Source of the DNA: CAYJLW01 sp964370965
GTDB lineage: Bacteria; Actinomycetota; Acidimicrobiia; UBA2766
Assembly: GCA_964370965.1 (NCBI GenBank)
Contig: CAYJLW010000059.1
Coordinates: 1-25,208 of the forward strand
Direction of reading: 5' to 3'
Length of the DNA: 25,208 nucleotides
Shown here: piece by piece, positions 16,901 through 22,233 of the stretch
Layout: each line of letters opens with the position of its first letter
Position numbering within the stretch: position 1 is the stretch's first letter
The notes under the pieces: generated by a model
What the model was told of the DNA's origin: nothing
What the model saw: the letters and a program-made list of their open reading frames with translations, nothing else
The model's database searches: none
Position numbers and translations under genes: made by a program

Positions 16901-17932
16901 CGACGACGGGCTCCCCTCGCAGGGCCGCCACCAGCCCATCTCCGCCTTGGGGCCGTACACGTCGAGGAGGGGCGGGACGCCCACGACGTCGTAGGTGTCC
17001 CAATTCGAGCAGTTCGCCGCCGTCTCGGCGTCGTCGCAGAACCTCACGGCGGGGACGTAGCCCCCCGCCTCGGCGTAGCCCTCCCCGAAGGAGGCGCTGA
17101 GGTCGAAGGCGCCCTGGCCGCGGAGGTCGAATGACGTGATCTTGGAGGTGGTCGCGCCCGGGCCGTTGAGGCGCCATTCCACGTCGAAGCGTTCCGTGCT
17201 CGTCGGGGTCCAGAAGTCCCCGATGCAGAGGACCCGGCAGACGTGGGCCTTGGCGTCCAGCGTGACGCGGCCCCCCATGCGCACCTCGTCGACCCCGACG
17301 CCGGGCAGGGCTCCGGTCGCGGGCTCCCAGGCCACCATCTCCGGACGGACGAAGTCGGTGTAGACGTCCAGGGTCTCGGGGACGAACGCGAAGTCGAAGG
17401 CGTCCCACGCGCTCCAGTCGCCGTCGTCGTCGCGGAAGCGCACCCTGGGCTGGAAGTGGCCGGCGACCCTGTAGGTGTGGCCCTGAGAGGCGACCGTGGC
17501 GCCGGGCCCCACGTCGACGGCGTCCACGTCGTGGGAGGTGCCGTCGTCGAAGTCCCATTCGACCCGGTCGATGCGGGCCCCGAACGAGGCGTCGGGATGA
17601 CCCACGGTGGCGTTGAGCGTGACCGCCGTGCCCGCCGGGGCGTCGGGTCCCCCCGGCGCGCAGACCGAGAGGACGTTGTGACAGGGCGACCACCAGTTCA
17701 TCGTCGCCGTGGGCGCGCTGTCTGCGACTTCGAGGGTGGCCCCGTGCCCCGTGGCCGCCTGCCACGCCGACCACTCCCCGGCGTCGTCCCGCACACGGAT
17801 CCGGGGCGTGTAGGAGCCCGCGCCCGGGTACCGGTGCGTCAGGGACACTTCGTGCAGGTCCAGGTGCCCGTTGTCGTCGTCGGCGTCGGCGGTCTCGTCC
17901 GCCTCGCCGTCACCGTCGTAGTCGACCTCCAC
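4442..17932 (-). CDS. Giant secreted PKD-like repeat protein, C-terminal segment (4,496 residues; same gene as 18033-20141)
   Basis: This is the continuation, after the scaffold gap, of the gene that starts at 20141. Going towards the C-terminus I see: the end of an N-type repeat (EVDYDGDGEADETADAD); about six degenerate PKD-like units to about 15640; a unique centre (about 15640-12980) with a helical part and two hydrophobic helices; 19 repeats of about 127 residues (about 12560-5340) with W-x-P-C, a second Cys, G-x-P-D-G, EFTFTADV and VEWDFDGDG; one PKD domain of more classical form (about 5335-4990); and the Excalibur-like module shared with the next gene. WDFDGDGxxD replaces the usual PKD WDFGDG and looks like a calcium loop. 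There is no LPXTG motif, transmembrane tail or catalytic motif. The 18223 start that reads through the Ns is a frame artefact. A surface adhesin or matrix protein is inferred. Confidence 0.88.
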   Translation of the reverse strand: MEVDYDGDGEADETADADDDNGHLDLHEVSLTHRYPGAGSYTPRIRVRDDAGEWSAWQAATGHGATLEVADSAPTATMNWWSPCHNVLSVCAPGGPDAPAGTAVTLNATVGHPDASFGARIDRVEWDFDDGTSHDVDAVDVGPGATVASQGHTYRVAGHFQPRVRFRDDDGDWSAWDAFDFAFVPETLDVYTDFVRPEMVAWEPATGALPGVGVDEVRMGGRVTLDAKAHVCRVLCIGDFWTPTSTERFDVEWRLNGPGATTSKITSFDLRGQGAFDLSASFGEGYAEAGGYVPAVRFCDDAETAANCSNWDTYDVVGVPPLLDVYGPKAEMGWWRPCEGSPSSPVCIESSVFGGNDGTVFDEFTLSAKYHDPDGVTLDTLEWDFDGDGSVDETQAVPRTTTRTPSGAPGASVRHRYANAGRYTPRVRAVSAGGDRGAWDCWEDCVTRSLDVAPPRVSLVSDCWEPDSADLLGVCGGGRDDVGVQDAVTFKAAMHNCAGPVCWGNYFTPSTDKVDLVVRTNGSPHGGAEQRTTVDLADFGTNTWRGAGIGVAGAYDEAGSYYPELRLCDVGSTANCTDWDRYNPWLSPFHVPLDVAGPETWMRHWYRCPLPTGMRDGKLPNGHGIPEGMSDFPTTCLESIPVVDTRMNVRFTAYGEYGGRPVEAFEWDWDGDGDVDRTTPVGASTPTVEDNRILDVDVHDVLEVDVSFQNRPWRVAQEIVNFPTPGSYRPRVRAVAENGGRGEWDANGDFLCFLGCELLVAEALPRIVLLDPSQAPMVHPGAPANFYAQVQSTDASRVDTIEWRLRNKARGTVVWEKTQAVRASDGFQAPWNGECLASAADDLCGTVVYSPELPDEGIFEVPSAENLFLEAFERYVVGGRSYPRLFLEARAGTEDGKWSGWFRYGQPPPEEGLDPLDPGGDYTLWAEKGESLRVVPHTNLCDTWGAKAPVTLNDDFTVDLALGESLEDYSDAATNPLAIPQIPCKRSLVPAVGGDSVRNDHRWWERFEFDGPVEWMSVQFAAEADPEGDGIPNVYRSPWSDAGGVGATSSGRDEGATPTALFGPLGYYARDDADCPQRAATSGCGQLPGDRMYPATLTAAFNTAEVPGLDADVDTRFLHLWARICVRAAAEDEVLCHDRLRSTMDVEALRVDMRPKLESWTSNRPHGIVGLLVDGTEKIGLSAVDPTMRGWAGVDPAKQAVRDVPSPRQLLGGVAGDPAAAQKVLARLVQYYDPHRCDPDRVEAFPLYWSCPVPADNALDVVALLDVMRTLALEDDVLCAAAEDWCGLLRDYMEERLCPWLATMDDVLTHVLPAVVTLLKVGFAVLSYVSPFSKWVDVAVTAAIGYVMDVVLSPGVLPSRDTLWAVAFNAASVGVNKRLAAGASSATALKAGAAAAKPRLLRVPNMRGLATQAELDKTTMGLGRLLAPLTEGCGSLRGTSSDVSELADDTVGAALVLSAVDRILPKLGMNPHDLWRTEIGRIPDAVLDVARRAVALPGSDTAGRAVQLVFDEIDDHALDVSLLVSEDVPRWRGDLDAALAQDDAGLRAALVPLVGDLQGGLVQVEAFDDVLGRAERIAGCHTECLRSDVGAIEAGLATMSAAHLRAAAERVRDVLTAVAEIGGEIEPLVQLYLAGVAYDGTAGRGYTFSAAGPDVGDALGGPGSPRVADYEWDLDGDCPRRDQGDPVAVGSNCVDVAAGREFTHVFDRLVDGDQPAVRYTYADPSNPLSNADGDVSMGDRQFNGLSDMVVTCPRPSFSWPFGDGRDAVPEAGQILDCYSQTMRTAHVAPQARMGWWAPCVEFPLLGCSGVAGDDARVGEPVTFRASYVEPDGARGAKVTEVQFDPGCPGCAVESIPVDDDDDRGTLTPSHTYDAPGRYVPRVRVKSEVADASGTTSVKWSGWDTLVSPLCGLDDYECRLDVGDGTARPTATMGWWTPCNNLGVFDLCVPGAPDGQPATTFTFTADVTAPPGAVLATVDWDFDGDGTVDSVEPVAPGSPSSLRADAEHAFGAEGTWVPRVRATTAGGATGDWQPLYWLGGLWPQPVELDAAAVPVAATMQWWSPCHEGPVGDVLAALLPAGARPDMEVGCAPGSPDGESATEFTFTADVSAASGVAVVRWDLEGDGFGDGSLSGADPDNDPGDGDDVTQALAGTPVSHRASTARAYGEAGTWRPKVQAESVAGDRSGWEPRRFLGIDELPLEVDLDTVAPTGDVRLYAWEPCADPVTVAGNGAGIDGVDCVPVDVDGGPGTEFTFTAQLPSPLAGDALEWDFDGDADADATTGATILAAQGGWARESHAYSVEFAAGRTSFEPAVRLVRSGDPGPWVAHLSGGDVDTLDVVDLAARMHAFSPCFGVPVPFLGSVGCFFGAPDGDRQETFAFTADVYAAGGVAAVEWDFDGDGGTDTAASVAADPVTGASPQRLDGVEARHVFGAFGAFRPGVRVVDVDGHASAWDAYDIGGVTVVLDTDDPTRLSGWAPCAPSSVPGADCDLTPASIDGGASEPFTVTADLHAEAGIQRVEWDFDGDCAVAASEPACVDDSEEIAGVPPELVGHISPPHVFGAAVSVKPQARVIDSHGVAGAWKRRTALGGLVEPTLDTSLAWARMGWFDPCHDVEIAQVGQCLPGGPDGTTSQEFTFTATAYVDPLRNGVGAIEWDLAGDGFDADTPGPDDFRDEVQGPASPGPVSVTRTTEFTYDEAGSYAPKVRAVSNEPPGTATGWAAAPDTVDVVSGATTMNWWTPCFTRFGVCAPGGPDGGPSDVFTFSADVAADAGVAAVRWDFDGDGAYNEAAGDTTTTVPGLPRVAHDVQATHTYGVEGSWAPRVAVVGADGAVGGWAHLAMRDSLGLFDVPVSLDTRAGVVELTGWTPCHEVAAGVCGPGGADGTPANEFRFEARVEGEGGVQEVRWAFPSQGVAPQTADVVTAVAPVGQDTYPTTAEVSQTRTFPEPGTYVPHVQVVTGAGDVSAWTPKTTLGVTTTLSVAGNAAEMRWWSPCFELPLVGLCASGAPDGEAEEPFTLRAEVYAHAGIKRVEWDVDGDGVAEATLHDERDGTETHLPEVSAEHTYGVAGSWQPQVRVVDTADEPSPWAKLRVGPVAVDLDTTAHRVSLVGWTPCYTTLGVCAPGAPDGTPGSEFTFRADVGSDAGVVAVEWDFDGDGRPDETTAVGPVGGEAPRTVTGVEARHTYGAEVSVTPAVRVRDGLGRLSDWEPRRFAGLLPLVLDTQAGVAALSWRPCVSLVDVCLPGEPDGTPETEFEFSAQVSAEAGVATIEWDFEGDGTAERVTPVAAGQREVAASEGYAFGAAGSFRPRVRGVDVNGFATAWAEQTVAGVPVTLETAAQGTTMRWWSPCHGVLGQCTSGSPDGAVGAEFTFTVDARAATDVVAVVFDPLGDTEPGGGDADDVRVDLPVPAKTVPGVSAAYAYTSPGAYHPRARAVTSDGSGGETAGAWATVAVAGVPVDLDVVATRARMDWWTPCHRTLGLCTPGAPDGGASTQFNFHADVTAVDGLAEVWWDLRGDGFEREHLADDDQVTAVSGAPVAERVTSLPFAYGTSGAWRPRVRAATVGGALSGWDDLGVDLDTTSRTATMGWWSPCHETLGVCAVGGPDGEADTEFRFSADVQADAGVAGVQWDFDGDGFDPAGGHDVEVAYDGTRTSIAGVTASHVYGTGGTFQPGVRTVDAGGAVSAWARVTVPFGPLSVPVDLDVTGTAGEMHWWSPCHEPVPLLGCGPGAPDGDADTEFTFTADVAHENGVGSVDWDFDGDGVADVTEAVEPVEGAAPSRVAGVNATHVYGGEGSWRPQVRAVDPQGAPGPWVAKDVLGVPVDLDTISVLAEMQWWDPCRRDVVFGSLCVPGVPDGDPGSEFNFTAEVFAADGIERVEWDLRGDGFGDEDPDPDDGDDFTDDHYGGYETRPSRDTASVSYSYGVAGSWQPLVRVVDVGGDTSGWGRKAVAGVPVSLDTTPGITLSWAPCVNLAGFCSVGAPDGEPGTEFTFTVDARSEEPVAKVLWDFDGDRVADAETAVEPPAATVAGVRVTHTYAAARVYRPQAKTLGVNGGELADWTPQLAGGVWPLDLDVAVADNVMGWWSPCHETAGECAPGAPDGAPGTAFRFTADVSAAGGVRAVEWDFDGDNGVDAVTDVAPDPGTGEYPVLVAGAQVTHTYDDEVSVQPQVRAVDAATGEPNAWARLRIGGVAVDLDTVSVLRAALDFTPRAGGDVGDDGDVGTLFTFDASGSRVDQGRVVSEYRWDFDGDGTVDRVTSGATTEMTYGDAFPEHPSGFGEGAWPATVTVVDDRGATHTDGAKDRVTGLLDVDVDVGPPSGGACGDPAADADGDGVPCGFDLVDGDTVPYRERLARVWTERPVVLTNESLDGAFADLNLQRRALWSLEYWSGRHVFRNVDAMSAGLAKGDTVFSLWVSGAVASAANAAYVRGIGLCAAESASSLFGFVFAFCQYEMAVVDGAVSDRYRIRTTTFAGRTVGYDGVAVPGVSPNVNVEVG
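5340..12560 (-). repeat. Array of 19 W-x-P-C / PKD-like protein repeats
   Basis: There are nineteen units of about 350-470 nt. The W-x-P-C positions fall near 12541, 12124, 11742, 11275, 10880, 10500, 10107, 9715, 9333, 8960, 8601, 8240, 7893, 7513, 7161, 6782, 6421, 6032 and 5680. Typical order: VDLDT, MxWWSPCHE, 3-12 residues, C, GxPDG, EFTFTADV, GVxxVEWDFDGDG, HxYGxxGSWxPxVRxVD, SxW. Two cysteines per unit at fixed places suggest one disulphide per repeat. Unit 13 (PLGDTEPGG) and unit 9 (AFPSQG) have lost the DFDGDG loop. Copies are clearly divergent at DNA level, so the array is old. Confidence 0.85.
12980..15640 (-). other. Non-repetitive central region of the giant protein
   Basis: About 885 residues break the repeat pattern. 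The first part (about 15640-14400) is beta-rich with several cysteines and a DPEGDGIPN loop. The second (about 14200-13030) is helical and Ala/Leu-rich, with two hydrophobic stretches, VLPAVVTLLKVGFAVLSYV (about 14010-13945) and AVTAAIGYVMDVVL (about 13920-13880). The later helices carry regularly spaced charged residues, as in a coiled coil or helical bundle. I do not recognise a family. Confidence 0.6.
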
Positions 17933-19500
17933 NNNNNNNNNNNNNNNNNNNNNNNNNNNNNNNNNNNNNNNNNNNNNNNNNNNNNNNNNNNNNNNNNNNN
18001 NNNNNNNNNNNNNNNNNNNNNNNNNNNNNNNNGAAGGACACCTCCCCCCGCTCCATGACACCGTCGCCGTCGGAGACCGACACCGTCTCGTCGCCCACAC
18101 CGTCACCGGAGTAGTCGACCTGCACGTCGGTGATACGGCCCCCCCGGTCGACCGCGCCGAACTCGGCGGTGCACTCGTCGACGAGGCCGACCAACAACAG
18201 GGCCCAACCCCCGTCCGGGTCACACGCCTCCACGTCGAACGTGAATTCCGTCTCGGGCGCCCCGTCCGGGTGCCCCGACGGCGACCAGAAGAAATACGCC
18301 ACCAACGGCACCCGGTTCACCACCCGGACCTCCCAGTCCAACGGGTTCGTCGACCCCACCCACCCCGAAGACGCCCCGTGGTCGTCGAAGACCCGCACCC
18401 GCGGCGTGAACAGCCCCGCAGACTCGTAGGTGTGACTGAACACCTCGGCCTGGGCCAGGTGCCCGTCCCCGTCGGCGTCGGCGTCGGCGGTCTCGTCCGC
18501 CTCGCCGTCACCGTCGTAGTCGACCTCCACCCGGTCCAGGGTCCCCCCCAGGTCCGCCCCGAAAGGATCGGCGAGGCAGTCGCCCAGGAGCACGTACCAG
18601 TCGCCGTCCGGGTCACACGCCTCCACCTCGAAACCGAACCTCGTCACCCCCGGCGCCCCGTCCGGGTCCCCCCACGGCGAGAACTCGAAAGACGCCACCC
18701 GGGGCGGGCGGTTCGTGAGGACCGTGGTGTCCCCGATGTGGGTGGAGCCCGTCCAGGGCGACCACTCCCCGCTGTTGTCGCGCACCCGGACCCGGGGTGT
18801 GACGTTCACCGCCTCCCCGTAGACGTGCGTGAAGGACACCTCCCCCCGCTCCATGACACCGTCGCCGTCGGAGACCGACACCGTCGCGTCGCCCACACCG
18901 TCACCGGAGTAGTCGACCTCCACGGCGGTGACCCGCCCCCCCCGGTCCGGCCGCCCCGGCGACACCCCGCACTCGCCGAAGATGTTCGCCAGGTACGTGC
19001 CGTCCGGGTCGCAGGCCTCCACGTCGAACGTGAAGGACGTCCCGGGCACCCCGTCCGGGCTCCCATAAGGCGACCAGAAGAAGTACGCCACCTCCGGCAC
19101 CCGGTTCTCGGTGCTCAGCCACTTGTCACCGATGTCCGTGGACACCGTCCACCCAGACCAATCCCCGCTGTTGTCCTTCACGCGTACCTTCGGCTGCACC
19201 GAACCCGCCCCCGTGTAGGTGTGCGTGAAGGACAACAGGACGTGGCCGTCGCCGTCCGCGGTGGTGTCCTCCGTGTGGTCCGAGGTGCCGTCGCCGTTGT
19301 AGTCGATCTGCACGCTGTCGATCTCGCCGTCGAGGTTCGGCCGCCCGTCCTGCCAGCACTGGCCCAGGAGAGCGCCCTTCACCCATGTGCTGTCCGGGTC
19401 GCACACCTCCACGTCGAACGTGAAGCTCGTCACCCCGGGCACCCCGTCCGGGTCCCCGTAGGGCGACCAGAAGAAGTACGCCACCTCCGGCGCCCGGTTC
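17880..19500 (-). repeat. N-type PKD-like repeats (four complete or near-complete units plus a partial one across the gap)
   Basis: Units begin near 19497, 19106, 18710 and 18316 with RxPxVAYFFWSPYGxPDGxPG, continue FTFDVEACDPDG and VEVDYSGDGxGD, and end RVRVxDNSGxWSxW. The period is 390-405 nt. Units 2 and 4 share SVSDGDGVMERGEVSF, while unit 3 and the unit after the gap share EADETADAD: a two-unit higher-order repeat. At DNA level 18033-18117 matches 18831-18915 with about one mismatch, and 17881-17932 equals 18479-18530. Confidence 0.85.
17933..18032. other. Scaffold gap (100 N) inside the giant gene
   Basis: Exactly 100 Ns separate two ends that both lie in near-identical repeats. The reading frames on the two sides differ by one and agree only if the true length is a multiple of 3. 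Matching the flanks to the 390-405 nt repeat period predicts a true gap of about 300 nt (one missing period), or that plus an even number of further periods. Confidence 0.9.
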
Positions 19501-20141
19501 GCCCCGACGTCGAGGTTGTAGGGCAACACGCTGTCCGGCCCGTAGGTGCAAGGGTCCGTACCGGTATCGCTCGAACACACGTACCCGCGGGGTTCGGGCG
19601 TGCCCACGCCGTTGTACGTGACGTCGAACCAGTGCTGTCCGGTGCAGGATTCCTCCTGGCCCCAGCCCGGTGTGGGGAGGCTGTTGCACGACGATGGGAG
19701 GTCCCAGGTCTGGTTGGCACCCCCGTTGTCCTCGCCGTAGGCGGGGTTGAGCTCCAGGTAGTACGGCCCGTTGCTGACGTCTTCGAGGAGGCAGTTCGTC
19801 GGCGTCCCCACGATGCTGGTGCCCCGGCAGACCTTGTACTTCACGAGGATGTGGATCGTCTGGCCCTGGATGACGTCCGGGTTGTCGAGGATCGTGCGGC
19901 ACTCGCTCGTCGATTCTGCCGGTGCCCAACAGTGCAGCCAGGCCTTGCCGCCCTCGGCCTCGGCGGGAGCGGCGAAGGCCAGGGCAGCGGCAGCGGTGCC
20001 GGCTCCGACGACCAGGACGAGCACACCGAAGTGGAGCAGGTGTCGCCGGATCCCCGACGGCGACGCCGCCGGGCCCTCGTCGAGTTCGGGGGCGGGAGCA
20101 GCCATACAACCCGACGTTCGTGCTCCCAAGCGCCCGTACAA
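18033..20141 (-). CDS. Giant secreted PKD-like repeat protein, N-terminal segment (703 residues; continues at 17932)
   Basis: This is the start of the giant gene. I chose the TTG at 20141 because GGAGG lies 6 nt upstream; the ATG at 20105 has no good site. Residues about 33-63 form a hydrophobic export signal (HFGVLVLVVGAGTAAAALAFAAPAEA) after a long N-region. A head of about 150 residues with many cysteines follows (about 64-214), rich in Asn/Tyr/Pro and not recognised. Then come N-type PKD-like repeats of about 131 residues from residue 215 to the gap, with DPDG and DYSGDGxGD acidic loops that probably bind calcium. The SARP-like regulator gene ends 163 nt upstream, and the intervening region holds direct and inverted repeats of a TGACGC element. 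This segment and 4442-17932 are one gene broken by the assembly gap. Confidence 0.87.
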
Positions 20142-20164
20142 GAGAAGCCTCCAACCCCGTCGAT

Positions 20165-20176
20165 CATCGATCGATG
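20165..20176. promoter_or_regulatory. 12-bp palindrome in the giant gene leader
   Basis: CATCGATCGATG is a perfect palindrome 24 nt upstream of the giant gene's TTG, just ahead of the ribosome binding site. It could be a protein site or a small RNA hairpin. No bound factor can be named. Confidence 0.35.
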
Positions 20177-20191
20177 CGGATCCATAGTCCC

Positions 20192-20231
20192 GGCGTCATT
20201 GAACACGGGGCCTATGACGCCACGCTGACGC
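20192..20231 (-). promoter_or_regulatory. Candidate operator of the giant gene: TGACGC direct and inverted repeats
   Basis: GGCGTCAT (20192-20199) and ATGACGCC (20214-20221) form a perfect 8-bp inverted repeat with a 14-nt spacer. A further TGACGC at 20226-20231 repeats the one at 20215-20220 with an 11-nt period, the spacing known for SARP-bound heptamer repeats. The elements lie 51-90 nt upstream of the start codon. A -35/-10 pair is not convincing here; TATGGA (minus strand, near 20185) is a possible -10. The adjacent SARP-like regulator is the obvious candidate binder (inference). Confidence 0.45.
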
Positions 20232-20304
20232 TTCGGCGCTCGTCCCCCCTGAACCCGAGACACCCAAGCGGCGACGCTCGCCCCGCCCCGGGTTCGCGAC
20301 GACC

Positions 20305-22233
20305 TCAGAAACCCGGGACACGTTCCATGTCGATGCGGAGCCGCGTAGCACGAGCGAGGACTTCGTCCCTGCTCAGAGCACCGTCGGCGAGAAGGGAACC
20401 CACGAGACGGATCCAGAGCCCTTCGAAGCGTGAGCGGGTGGCAGCGATCTCGTCGTCGTAGGCGAACTGCCGTCTGCAATACCCGTCGCGGTACAGGTCC
20501 AGGCACCGGAGCCGCTCCTCCGTGTCGCCGCCGAGGGCGTCCGCGAAGTCGCGGGCGTCGACACGCCACGTCGTGCCCGGATCGAGCTCGAGGCCGTGGC
20601 GCTCGCGGAGAACGAGTTCGTCGCTGTCGAGATCGAGCAGGCAGCGCAACCGGTAGACGAGCGAGTTCAGCCTCTCCCGGCCCACGTCAGGGGCGACGTT
20701 CGGCCAGAGCGACTCCACCATCCATTCCGTCGTCACAGCGCGTCTCTCGCCCGCCAGCAGGGCGAGGAACTTGGCGTTGGTCGACCGGGGGCGGATCTCA
20801 CGCCCGAAACGCCGCACGCGTACGTCGGGCCCGAGCACGAGCAACTCTCCGCTCCTGAGATCGGCCGAGGAGCGCCCTGGCGCCGCGTGGACAGCAGTGG
20901 AGGGCGTGGCGTAGTACGACTCGCGAGCCGTGCGCCGCCCTGCCTCGGGCAGGCCGGCCAGCCCCCTCGCCCGCAGCCGCCCCGCGGCATCGACAAGACC
21001 GACCCGCTCGCAGTCGCGCGCCCCGCGCAGCAGGGACACGGCCAGCGAGCGCTCGCTGCCGAAACGCGCACCGGATTCCACGGTGCTCTCAAAGGCGGCC
21101 ACGGCCTCCTCGCAAGGCTCCCGGAGGACCCGGAGCCGCGCCCGCACGGTCGCGGCGTCCAGGTGGCTCACGGCCGGGAGCGGCGCCCCCAGGATCTCGT
21201 CAGGAACGACCTCGCCCGCAAGCTCCCAGAGCCCCACGTCCAGCAGGAGACCGGCGAGGAAGATCGCCACACCTCCCACGAGCAAGGACCTGCGGCTCGT
21301 CCGCGCGACCAGGTCCGGCAGTTCGGACGCGATGGAACCCCCGGAGCCTTCCTCGACTATCTGCACGCACGCGACGAGCATGTCACGCATGTCCGCGAGC
21401 ACCGGCGCCAACCCCGTCGTGACGGTGTCGATCTCCCCGAGGGCCGCCCTGACCCCATTCGGGTCCCACGCGAGCAGCGACACCCACGCCGCCGCCAGCA
21501 CGACGTTGGCCGCCCGGTCAGTGCCCATCTGCCGGGCCTGCCGGGTCAACTCCTCCAATGCCGCAGCGCACTCGGCGGCGTCCTCGCGCTGCACCATCGC
21601 GCGAGCCAGGCCCAGGATGGTGTCCGTGGCCAGGATCTCCTCCGCGCAGCCCACCGCAACAAACTCCGCCACTGCGCGCTCCCGCAGCGACGCCACCTCC
21701 TCGGCGTTCCCGCCCGCACCGGCGATGAGGCTCCCGATCGCGAGCATGCGCAAGAGCCGTCCCCGGGAGACACGCGCGAAGTAGCGCCCGTCACCCGCTT
21801 CGGCGCCCTGGAGCGCGGCCTGGGCCACCGCGAAGGCGCTGAGGTCGAGCTGCATGAGGTAGTGCTCCGCGGTGATCGCGCTGTACCAGAGCTGCAGGTC
21901 GACGCGATCGCCGCACTCCGTGACAGCGGGACGCAGCGTCTCCAACTCGAAGGACGGCCTGTCCCACAGCCGCACGCCGGCATCGGCCTCGAAGAGCGAC
22001 AACACCAGCGGGCGCGCCTGCCCCGCCCGTTCTCCGCCCGCAGTCAGCCCCCCGTAGAGACCCCGGATCTCGCCCCGGGAGAGGAGGTCCTGCAGGCAGG
22101 CTTCGGCGTCGGCCCGAGCCTCGGAGTCGTCGAGAGCAGCGGCCAGAGCAGACGCAAGCTCGTCCCATCGCCCCTGGCTCCCCAACCGCGCGAAAACGGC
22201 CGCAGGGCTCTGCTCCTCCCCGTTGCCCCGCAC
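20305..22233 (-). CDS. Large transcriptional regulator with C-terminal SARP-type winged-helix/BTAD module
   Basis: Residues about 460-560 resemble an OmpR/SARP winged helix: VLGPDVRVRRFGREI, RSTNAKFLALLAGERRAVTTEWMVESLWPN, then RERLNSLVYRLR and the wing before VDARDFADAL. A BTAD-like helical stretch follows (about 560-640, LRCLDLYRDGYC). The N-terminal 450 residues are Ala/Leu-rich helical repeats resembling TPR/MalT-type sensor regions, with no visible NB-ARC P-loop. Ordinary SARPs carry the DNA-binding part at the N-terminus, so the order is reversed here. I chose the GTG at 22233 (AAAGGA 7 nt upstream). A TTG at 22311 would add 26 residues but lacks a spaced site. A hydrophobic stretch (LLVGGVAIFLAGLLL) is more likely a buried helix than a membrane span. 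It lies directly upstream of the giant gene, which it may control. Confidence 0.75.
   Translation of the reverse strand: MRGNGEEQSPAAVFARLGSQGRWDELASALAAALDDSEARADAEACLQDLLSRGEIRGLYGGLTAGGERAGQARPLVLSLFEADAGVRLWDRPSFELETLRPAVTECGDRVDLQLWYSAITAEHYLMQLDLSAFAVAQAALQGAEAGDGRYFARVSRGRLLRMLAIGSLIAGAGGNAEEVASLRERAVAEFVAVGCAEEILATDTILGLARAMVQREDAAECAAALEELTRQARQMGTDRAANVVLAAAWVSLLAWDPNGVRAALGEIDTVTTGLAPVLADMRDMLVACVQIVEEGSGGSIASELPDLVARTSRRSLLVGGVAIFLAGLLLDVGLWELAGEVVPDEILGAPLPAVSHLDAATVRARLRVLREPCEEAVAAFESTVESGARFGSERSLAVSLLRGARDCERVGLVDAAGRLRARGLAGLPEAGRRTARESYYATPSTAVHAAPGRSSADLRSGELLVLGPDVRVRRFGREIRPRSTNAKFLALLAGERRAVTTEWMVESLWPNVAPDVGRERLNSLVYRLRCLLDLDSDELVLRERHGLELDPGTTWRVDARDFADALGGDTEERLRCLDLYRDGYCRRQFAYDDEIAATRSRFEGLWIRLVGSLLADGALSRDEVLARATRLRIDMERVPGF

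Noticed and set aside
17933..18223. Start of the giant gene at 18223, reading through the Ns
   Set aside because: The 63 residues before the Ns are a frame-shifted reading of the N-type repeats. The true upstream frame comes from 20141, and the mismatch is due to the arbitrary 100-N gap.
21215..21300. Transmembrane segment in the SARP-like regulator
   Set aside because: The hydrophobic run is short and is followed by Asp and Glu within a helical-repeat region; a buried helix is more likely.
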